Positions 35,791 through 42,179 of a stretch of 64,000 nt of DNA are shown piece by piece. The position numbers and the translations under genes were made by a program. Each line of letters begins with the position of its first letter. Positions within the stretch are counted from its first letter, which is position 1. Source of the stretch: Slackia equolifaciens (GTDB lineage Bacteria > Actinomycetota > Coriobacteriia > Coriobacteriales > Eggerthellaceae); assembly GCF_003725995.1 (NCBI RefSeq), contig NZ_QIBX01000016.1, positions 1 to 64,000 on the forward strand, written 5' to 3'. The notes under the pieces are model-generated. The model saw only the letters and a list, made by a program, of their open reading frames with translations, searched no databases and had not been told where the DNA came from.

Positions 35791-36696
35791 TTGGAGTTTG
35801 CGCATCCTTTCGCCAAATGTTGCCAAGTAGGCGGCAAGACGCTCGGAAAGTGCGCTCGTCTCGTTGGGCCGCTCGACATAGCATACCGGCAGGACGATTC
35901 TCTCGCGCGGCGCAATATCTTTGATTACGGAATCGGGAGCTATCTGCCTGATTGAGGAATGATCGGCCACGAAAATGATCCCGCCGTCTTGCAGGAATCT
36001 CGGCTCGTCGCCCGCCCTTACATCGACGAAGTTCGGAAGCACCTGCGCCTCGTCGAAGGCACGGGCGACGACTTTATAGCACGTGCCGATGTCGATGGGT
36101 CGCGCGATGGGGTATTGGGCGATGGTGCGCAGCGAAAGGTGCCCATAGGCCTTTGAGGCGAAATTGTGCGATTTGGATATCGCGACCCTGAGCGGGAAAG
36201 AAAAGAGCCTTCGGCTTCGTAAGTCGCCTTCGTAAATCGGACCGATGACCACGGCGGCGTCGAACATGCCGCTTCGCATCGCTTCGAGGCATGCTCCGTT
36301 GGAGCTGGAGAGAATCTTCAGATCGATATTGGGGTACTCCTGCGTGAATTGGTCAAAAAGCGCCGGAGCGAGCCACCCGCAGCGAAATGGGAACGATGCC
36401 ATGACCAGATTGAACTCGGCATCCTCGAGCGAGTCGGCCGAGTGTTCATGGGCTATATCGTAAATCCTGTTTATATATGATATGGCTTCGACAACGGGCT
36501 CGTAAAGCTTCTTGCCTAGCAGGGTGGGGCGATAGCTGCGACCGGCCGGCTCAAACAGCTCGACGCCTAGCTCGTTTTCAAGAAGATGAACGGCCCTTTC
36601 GATTGCGGGCGCGGTAACGTATACCTTCTTGGAGGCGGCGAGGAAGCTGCCTGCTTCTATCGTTGCGGCAAAGTATTCGAGCTGGTTGAGATACAT
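35758..36696 (-). CDS. LysR-family regulator divergent from radical SAM gene
   Basis: This 312-residue LysR protein starts MYLNQLEYFAATIEAGSFLA with its recognition part TAPAIERAVHLLENELGVEL. ATG 36696 has AGGAG upstream; the frame is open to 36729. It is transcribed away from the radical SAM gene, and the 260-base region between holds a 44-bp palindrome and a 14-bp inverted repeat. It is therefore the likely regulator of the peptide-maturation locus. Effector unknown. Confidence 0.88.
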   Translation of the reverse strand: MYLNQLEYFAATIEAGSFLAASKKVYVTAPAIERAVHLLENELGVELFEPAGRSYRPTLLGKKLYEPVVEAISYINRIYDIAHEHSADSLEDAEFNLVMASFPFRCGWLAPALFDQFTQEYPNIDLKILSSSNGACLEAMRSGMFDAAVVIGPIYEGDLRSRRLFSFPLRVAISKSHNFASKAYGHLSLRTIAQYPIARPIDIGTCYKVVARAFDEAQVLPNFVDVRAGDEPRFLQDGGIIFVADHSSIRQIAPDSVIKDIAPRERIVLPVCYVERPNETSALSERLAAYLATFGERMRKLQSRGLGIDPIK

Positions 36697-36732
36697 GAAT
36701 GCGGCTCCTGTTGGATACTGTGCTGTCATCGG

Positions 36733-36776
36733 AATTTGTCGTTTATCGACAAATATTTGTTGATAAACGACAAATT
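36733..36776. promoter_or_regulatory. 44-bp near-perfect palindrome (tandem operator)
   Basis: Twenty-one of 22 base pairs match across the centre at 36754/36755. Each half is itself a dyad: TTGTCG-N5-CGACAA, then TTGTTG-N5-CGACAA. It lies 37 bases upstream of the LysR start. Two tandem operator sites for a dimeric or tetrameric regulator is the simplest reading. Confidence 0.7.
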
Positions 36777-36791
36777 CAGACGATTATAGAG

Positions 36792-36838
36792 CGACCGCAA
36801 AGTATTTATGCCAACTGCAAAGCCATACTTTGCGGTCG
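36792..36838. promoter_or_regulatory. 14-bp perfect inverted repeat
   Basis: CGACCGCAAAGTAT (36792-36805) and ATACTTTGCGGTCG (36825-36838) are perfect inverted copies with a 19-base centre that includes another CTGCAAAG. It lies between the 44-bp palindrome and the radical SAM start, likely a second regulatory site. Confidence 0.7.
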
Positions 36839-36956
36839 TCGGCCCATGTGTGGACATAATGAGAAGGGGTGGGTGCTTTGCGCGCCGATTGGCGCCGTTT
36901 GGTCTCGCCGTCGCGTCATGCGGGAGCTAGGACTGAAGGATGCAAGGGGAGGGTGT

Positions 36957-38192
36957 ATGCAGTTTCATGACGGCGTGATACGTGCGACGTTTGCAGGGGT
37001 GCCGCTTGTGGGCAATCTTGAAAACGGGCACGTGATAGGCCTCGATCCTGAGGGCGATCGGCTGTGTGGCGAGCTTCTTGCGGGCGAGGTTTCGCGGGAT
37101 GAGGCATGTGCGCGCAATGCCGTTCTGGTGGAACATCTCGAACAGCGTGGCTTCTTCGAGCACCGGCAGCCGCTAGGCATCACTCACGCATACGTTCATG
37201 TGACGCAACGGTGCAATCTACGCTGCAAAGGGTGCTATTCGCTTGATGCCGCCCGTAATGCGGTTGACGATCCGCTGCTTTGCGATGTGAAACGGGTGTT
37301 GTCCAAGCTTGCTTCTGCAGGAGTGAGCCGTGTGGTGATTTCGGGTGGAGAGCCGTTCATGCGAGCGGATTTGCCCGAAATTCTTGCGCATGCCAAGCGC
37401 GAATGCGGGGTTGAGCGCATTGAGGTGCTTACCAATGGGACGTGCATCTCAGACGATTGCATTGCCAGGATTGCGGGTTGTGTGGACCACATCTCCATCT
37501 CGCTTGACGTTCCCTCGGCCGATCAAGCGTCATGCGTGCGTGGATACGACCGCTTGCCCGTGCTGCTTGACGCTGTAAAGCGCGCGCAGAAAGCGGGCAT
37601 ATCTGTGAGCATCAAAGCGACGATGCACCGCAAGAACGCGGGTGATTTAGATGCGTACGCCGCCTTGGCGAACGAACTGGGCTGCGGCGTTGATTACAGC
37701 CTGCTCACTTGCCCGCCGGGCGGATGCGATGCCGATCTGCTGCCCGACGATGAGGCTCTCAGGCGGTTGGCGCAATCGCTGGTCGCACTGAATAGGAACG
37801 ACATGCTTGACGAGTTGAGGAGGGGTTCTATAGGGGTTCGTGCGAAAGGGTCCTGCAAGGCGGCCGTCAACCTGGTCAGCGTGGCCTACGATGGCGAAGT
37901 GTATCCGTGCCACATGCTTCATCGCGAGGGACTTTCTATGGGGAATCTGTTTCGCGATGAGGTAAAAACCATCGAAAAGAGCCCCGTCAGGCGCGCATTT
38001 CTTAAGTTTACCGCGGATGACGTGGGGGAGTGCCAAGGGTGCTCGTACAAGTGGTTTTGCGGAGGAGGCTGCCAGGCTCGCACCTTTGATGGTGCGGATG
38101 TACGGGCGCGGCGCAGGGATGATTATTGCGTTCTGATGAAAGAGTATTTCGGCTTATACGAGTCGATGCTTGAAGAAGTTCTGGCTCGCTAG
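36957..38192 (+). CDS. Radical SAM/SPASM peptide maturase with PqqD-like N-terminus
   Basis: This 411-residue enzyme has an N-terminal PqqD-like region (VIRATFAGVPLVGNLENGHV, about residues 5-60), probably a recognition element for a leader peptide. A radical SAM core follows with CNLRCKGC near residue 84 and SGGEPFMRADLP. The SPASM domain has cysteines in CHMLHREGLSMGNLF, CQGCSYKWFCGGGC and further downstream. Such proteins install cross-links in ribosomal peptides. I chose ATG 36957 because AAGGGGAGGG precedes it; an upstream in-frame ATG at 36846 has no ribosome site. The gene for a 29-residue, three-Cys peptide is 138 bases downstream. It is divergent from a LysR regulator. Confidence 0.85.
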   Translation: MQFHDGVIRATFAGVPLVGNLENGHVIGLDPEGDRLCGELLAGEVSRDEACARNAVLVEHLEQRGFFEHRQPLGITHAYVHVTQRCNLRCKGCYSLDAARNAVDDPLLCDVKRVLSKLASAGVSRVVISGGEPFMRADLPEILAHAKRECGVERIEVLTNGTCISDDCIARIAGCVDHISISLDVPSADQASCVRGYDRLPVLLDAVKRAQKAGISVSIKATMHRKNAGDLDAYAALANELGCGVDYSLLTCPPGGCDADLLPDDEALRRLAQSLVALNRNDMLDELRRGSIGVRAKGSCKAAVNLVSVAYDGEVYPCHMLHREGLSMGNLFRDEVKTIEKSPVRRAFLKFTADDVGECQGCSYKWFCGGGCQARTFDGADVRARRRDDYCVLMKEYFGLYESMLEEVLAR

Positions 38193-38208
38193 CGAGCCGA
38201 GGGCGCTT

Positions 38209-38312
38209 CTCGAGCGAGCTGCCAAGCCTGTCTCGTGAAAGCGGCAGGTTCGTTTCGTGGGAGCTACAGGTTCATTTCGGGCGAGCCATCAAGCCTGCCT
38301 CGTGAGAGCCAC
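38209..38312. repeat. Degenerate 22-23-base tandem repeats before the peptide gene
   Basis: Five units of about 22-23 bases, starting near 38209, 38232, 38255, 38277 and 38299, share CTCGTGNGAGC followed by CAAGCCTG or CAGGTTC. They fill the space between the radical SAM stop and the peptide gene. They may fold as repeated hairpins or bind a regulator; function unknown. Confidence 0.6.
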
Positions 38313-38330
38313 AACCGAAAGGAGAAAACC

Positions 38331-38420
38331 ATGTTGTTCTGCACCGAACTATTCGAAGGCAATCCGCGCGCATGCATCTATATCGGGCCAGCGGGAATGC
38401 CTTGCTTAATGATTGGATAG
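38331..38420 (+). CDS. 29-residue three-cysteine peptide, candidate RiPP precursor
   Basis: This short gene encodes a 29-residue peptide with Cys at 4, 15 and 25, and a Gly/Pro-rich middle (IYIGPAGMPCL). AAAGGAG lies seven bases before the ATG, so translation is likely. It sits immediately downstream of a radical SAM/SPASM maturase with a PqqD-like domain, so the simplest reading is that it is that enzyme's substrate. It has almost no leader, which is unusual for a maturase substrate and is the main reason for doubt. Confidence 0.6.
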   Translation: MLFCTELFEGNPRACIYIGPAGMPCLMIG

Positions 38421-38449
38421 CCATCGCTTATGACTTTAGAGGGGTTTGA

Positions 38450-39004
38450 TTGAATGAGATCGATGCCATTGAGGCTTCCTCGGTGAAAGTGCAAAGAGTC
38501 TCGAGGGTCTTGCACTCTGGATTCGCGGCAATTTATTATTTCTCAACGATATGCTTCATCTTCCTAATTGTCGCAATGGCTGCCTGGGGTATTTCGGATT
38601 TGGAATCAGGGATACTTGTGCCATTCTGCATGTCACTTGCCAAGGTGATATTTGAGGCGGTCGTCGCTCTTTTTCTTATCGGAGTTGCGAAAAGCGTATT
38701 TGGATCCATAGGAATGGGGCTGTCCCCGTTTTCGACCGTTATTGCAAAACGTCTTCGGATTGCAGCGCTACTAATGGTTATCCATGCTGTTTTTTCATTA
38801 ATAATATCTCCGGCATTTATGAGCATTGCCGGTTTAGGAGAGGCTGCAATTGGAGTGGCAATTGGCTCGGCACCATCAGAGGCAACTGCACGCTTTATCC
38901 CTATCAACGTGGGTGATATCGTGCTTGCCGTTGTGCTGTTTTGTGCCGCGCTTATTGTGGAGTATGGAAGTCTGCTTCAACAATTGTCCGATGACACGCT
39001 ATAA
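38450..39004 (+). CDS. DUF2975 membrane protein
   Basis: This 184-residue protein has four hydrophobic segments and matches the DUF2975 layout (YoaS type). I place the start at TTG 38450 because GAGGGG lies six bases upstream and no in-frame ATG is near. The next gene, an XRE regulator of the YozG type, begins eight bases after its stop, a common pairing in Firmicutes and Actinobacteria. A role in exporting or sensing the neighbouring peptide cannot be excluded, but DUF2975/XRE pairs also occur alone. Confidence 0.72.
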   Translation: MNEIDAIEASSVKVQRVSRVLHSGFAAIYYFSTICFIFLIVAMAAWGISDLESGILVPFCMSLAKVIFEAVVALFLIGVAKSVFGSIGMGLSPFSTVIAKRLRIAALLMVIHAVFSLIISPAFMSIAGLGEAAIGVAIGSAPSEATARFIPINVGDIVLAVVLFCAALIVEYGSLLQQLSDDTL

Positions 39005-39011
39005 CGTAGCC

Positions 39012-39230
39012 ATGGCTATAGTTATACATCTCGATCGCCTCATGGCAGAGAAGAAGGTCTCTCTCAACGAGCTCTCCGAGAGGGTCGGCATCTCCGTCTC
39101 CAACCTCTCCAAGATGAAGACGGGCAAAATTCGGGCGGTTCGCTTTTCAACGCTTGAGGCAATCTGCACCGAGCTCGACTGCCAGCCAGGCGACCTCATC
39201 GAATGCACGACTAAGAGAGACGTACATTAG
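39012..39230 (+). CDS. XRE regulator paired with DUF2975
   Basis: This 72-residue protein is a Cro/CI-like regulator (VSLNELSERVGISVSNLSKM, then CTELDCQPGDLIEC). I prefer ATG 39012, which gives the family start MAIVIHLDRLMAEKK; ATG 38991 overlaps the DUF2975 stop. It is translated with the DUF2975 gene, as in the YoaS/YozG pair. It ends before a strong terminator. Confidence 0.85.
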   Translation: MAIVIHLDRLMAEKKVSLNELSERVGISVSNLSKMKTGKIRAVRFSTLEAICTELDCQPGDLIECTTKRDVH

Positions 39231-39250
39231 AGGCGTGAGAAACGTTCGAA

Positions 39251-39287
39251 ACGGGCGGTTCCCCTGTGGGAGCCGCCCGTTTGCATT
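39251..39287 (+). terminator. Terminator of the peptide/XRE locus
   Basis: ACGGGCGGTTCCC (39251-39263) pairs with GGGAGCCGCCCGT (39268-39280) with one G-U pair and a four-base loop, then TTGCATTT. Confidence 0.75.
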
Positions 39288-39523
39288 TCGGGGTCATGAT
39301 TGACGCGCTCGGGGCGAAGCGTCGCCCGAGGTGCGGCTTGACTAGGGAACGGCATTTACTGGGGTGTTCCTATGGTTTTATCAATAGGCTTTGGGGAGGG
39401 GCGTTTCCTTAGCCGCTGCCGAGCGGGTCGGGCCGGAAGGGGTATTGCCGACGCATTAGTATGGCCCCGGTGAGGGTCTTGGGCAGCTTGCTGCCCGAAG
39501 GGACGGCACGACTCACTATGCCA

Positions 39524-39772
39524 CCGGTATAAAAATCGCGTTATCTGCGAACTTTTCGGGGACCATTTCCAAAAACGGCGTTATATGTGGGAACGCGTCG
39601 GCTCATGGAGAGGGTCCATGGAAGGAAGTGCGATTTTGACCTGGGGTTTTCGTGAGCCGGTTACGATCCGGGCCCGGATTTCGGCGGATCCGGCGCCGTC
39701 TGCTCGCGCATGTAACGCCGTTTTTATACCGCGACCCTCGAAACGTAGCAAATAACGCGATTTTTATACCGG
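39524..39772. repeat. Nested inverted-repeat element 2
   Basis: Outer arms 39524-39544 and 39752-39772 are perfect inverted copies over 21 bases (GGTATAAAAATCGCGTTAT inside). Inner arms 39571-39583 and 39713-39725 (AAAAACGGCGTTA) are related to the outer motif. The spacing from outer to inner motif is 40 bases in both arms. The 125-base centre shows no gene. The rest of the 39231-39934 gap holds two terminators and nothing else I can name. Confidence 0.85.
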
Positions 39773-39865
39773 GGCATTGGCAAGGGTGGCATTGCGTCGG
39801 AGGCGTTGATGCCTGTGGTATTGAGGGGTAGTCCGAGAAACTCCTGGGAAATCCTCTTGCTAAAC

Positions 39866-39896
39866 AAAAAGGCGGCTCCGTGAGGAACCGCCTTTT
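39866..39896. terminator. Bidirectional terminator downstream of pknB
   Basis: AAAAAGGCGGCTCC and GGAACCGCCTTTT flank a four-base loop; one G-U pair. Both sides have A/T runs, so it can end the minus-strand cell-wall cluster and any plus-strand readthrough. Confidence 0.85.
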
Positions 39897-39934
39897 GAGG
39901 GTGGCTTCTTGTGTGGTCCTAACCTTGTCCGACA

Positions 39935-41929
39935 CTAACCTTGGCTGTCGCTTTGGGTGGTGCTGTCGTCGGGGTCTGTCGGCTGAGTGTCGTCCGTGCT
40001 GCTTGAGCCCGAGCCGCTCGACACAACGATCTCAATATAGGTGTCGGTGGTTGCGGTGCCCGATTGCGTCTGCCTGATCACGTCGCCCTCGGGTACGGTA
40101 TTGCTGCTCTCATAGCTCACGCCCACGTTAGTGAATCCGGCGCTGTTGAGCTCGCTAATGGCCTCGCTTTCGCTCATGCCGGTCACGGCAGGCACATTAA
40201 CGGGAATGGTGGCAGGGTCCTTGCCCAGAGAGATGTAAATGGTTACCGTCTCGCCCGCTTCGAGCTGGCCGCCGTTGGGCTCCTGGCTCATGACCACGCC
40301 CTCATCGTAGCGGTCGCTATACTCGCCGTCCTGGATGCTTACGGTGAAACCGGCGCTCTCAAGCGTCGCTCGCGCCGTTGCCTGGTCGTCGCCGATTACG
40401 TTGGGCACGTTGGTCAGCTCGGGGCCGGTGGAAATCCAATACGTGATGGTGGTGCCCTCATCGGCCTCGGTGCCGGAGGCGGGATCCTGCCTGCTCACGG
40501 TATTCTCTTCGGCGTCGGAGCTTTCATTGCCGCCGAATTTAGCGACAAATCCCGCATCCTCGATCATCTGCTGCGCCTCTTCGGCCGTCTTGCCGTTCAG
40601 GTCGGGTACGGTGCCCTTCTTGGCGCCAATGGAAACCACGATGTTGACCGTTTCGCCCTTGGCGAGTTCCGAATCGGCAGCGGGATCGGTGCGAATGACG
40701 CGGCCACTCACCGTGTCGGTGCTGTTCTCCTCGGTCACTTCGCCCACCACGTATCCAGCGGCTTCGATGGCCTGGCGAGCGGCTTCTTCGGTCTGGCCGG
40801 TCACATCGGGCACGCGAGTTTGGCCGCCGAACGCGCCAGAAACCGCCAGCGCAATGCCGGCGATGGCGAGGATGGCCACCAGCGCGCCGATCACGATGCC
40901 CACGGTGCGCTTGGAGCTCTTCTTCTTTCCCATGTCGAACTCTTTGCCGCCGGCGCGATAGTCGACCGTTTTCATGGGGCCAGAATTGCCGTTCATGCTG
41001 CTTACGGCAGGCATAACGGCAGTGCCGCCAGGCACATCGTTGCTGATGGGGGGCACCACGCCGTTCATAACCTGGGTGGCTGCGCTGTTGACGTTTTCGC
41101 CCAGATTGACGGGGCGGCCCATCATGAAGTCGTCCAGCGCGTGTTTCATCTCGCGTGCGGTACGGAAACGGTTGACGGGGTTTTTCTCCATCGCCTTGAG
41201 AATAATGGCCTCAAGGTCGGGATGGATTTCGGGGTTGATCTGGCTAGGCGGCACGGGCGCTTCATTCACCTGGCGCATGGCCACGCTCACGGCGTCCGGG
41301 CCGTCGAAGGGCAGCTGCCCGGTTGCGGCCTCATACAGCACGCAGCCGAGCGAGTACATGTCGCTTGTGCCATCGAGCTCTTTGCCCTGCGCCTGCTCGG
41401 GGGAGATATAGTGAGCGGTGCCCAGCACGCTGGAGGTCTGGGTTTTCACGCTATTCTTGGCGCGCGCGATGCCAAAGTCCATCACCTTCACGTTGCCATC
41501 GGGCTGCACCATGATGTTTTGCGGCTTGATGTCGCGGTGGATGATGTCCAGGCCGTGCGCCACGGAAAGCGCCTGGCACACCTGGCTGCCGATCTCGGCC
41601 ACCTTGCGCTGATTGATGGCGCCGCGCTGTTGGATGGCGCTCTTGAGGTCGGTGCCGCGCACGAACTCCATGACGATGAAATAGGTGCCGTCGTCCTGGC
41701 CCCAGTCGTATACGTTCACGATGTAGGGGCTCTGCAAGTTCGCGGCGCTTGCAGCCTCTTGCTTGAAACGTGCAGTGAATTCCGGGTCGGCCGCGTACTG
41801 CGGAAGCATGACCTTTACGGCCACCGTGCGTCCGAGTACCTGATCCTGCGCTTTGTAGACCTCGGCCATGCCGCCGATGCCGATGCGTTCGGTGATGCGG
41901 TACCGTCCGTTGAACACCCTGCCTATCAT
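39935..41929 (-). CDS. pknB: PASTA-domain Ser/Thr kinase PknB
   Basis: This 664-residue kinase has a cytoplasmic Hanks-type domain (Gly loop GIGGMAEVYKA, VAVKVM lysine, HRDIKPQNIM, DFGIA, GTAHYISPEQ), a transmembrane helix near 341-366, and four PASTA repeats outside (VPDVTGQ, VPDLNGK, VPNVIGD, VPAVTGM). PASTA domains bind peptidoglycan fragments, so the kinase couples wall state to growth. ATG 41929 has GAGGGAG upstream. It is the last gene of the fha-pstP-rodA/pbp-pknB cluster and has an Asp/Ser/Thr-rich C-terminus. Confidence 0.95.
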   Translation of the reverse strand: MIGRVFNGRYRITERIGIGGMAEVYKAQDQVLGRTVAVKVMLPQYAADPEFTARFKQEAASAANLQSPYIVNVYDWGQDDGTYFIVMEFVRGTDLKSAIQQRGAINQRKVAEIGSQVCQALSVAHGLDIIHRDIKPQNIMVQPDGNVKVMDFGIARAKNSVKTQTSSVLGTAHYISPEQAQGKELDGTSDMYSLGCVLYEAATGQLPFDGPDAVSVAMRQVNEAPVPPSQINPEIHPDLEAIILKAMEKNPVNRFRTAREMKHALDDFMMGRPVNLGENVNSAATQVMNGVVPPISNDVPGGTAVMPAVSSMNGNSGPMKTVDYRAGGKEFDMGKKKSSKRTVGIVIGALVAILAIAGIALAVSGAFGGQTRVPDVTGQTEEAARQAIEAAGYVVGEVTEENSTDTVSGRVIRTDPAADSELAKGETVNIVVSIGAKKGTVPDLNGKTAEEAQQMIEDAGFVAKFGGNESSDAEENTVSRQDPASGTEADEGTTITYWISTGPELTNVPNVIGDDQATARATLESAGFTVSIQDGEYSDRYDEGVVMSQEPNGGQLEAGETVTIYISLGKDPATIPVNVPAVTGMSESEAISELNSAGFTNVGVSYESSNTVPEGDVIRQTQSGTATTDTYIEIVVSSGSGSSSTDDTQPTDPDDSTTQSDSQG

Positions 41930-42179
41930 CTTGTAGTCTCCCTCGTCTAAAACTGGCTTGCTGCGTTTGTGCGACGTATGCCGTCTATCGTCAAGCGGGG
42001 TGCGACCCCGCCAAAGCGTCATAACCGCGGCCATTCGAGATGGCGACTGCCTGCGCTCCCACCTATGCAGGAGGCATGCCGGTTGCCGAGTCTTCGCGGT
42101 GCCTCTTGCGGTGGCGTTCGCGAAGACGAACAGTGCCGATTCTTCGAGCTGGCGCGCATGACAGGTAATCGTACCGCAT

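Noticed and set aside
36846-36956. Upstream ATG that would add 37 residues with two or three Cys to the radical SAM enzyme
   Set aside because: No ribosome site before it, while ATG 36957 has AAGGGGAGGG.
40064-41950. Open frame of 628 codons on the plus strand
   Set aside because: Antisense to pknB, with no ribosome site or domain.
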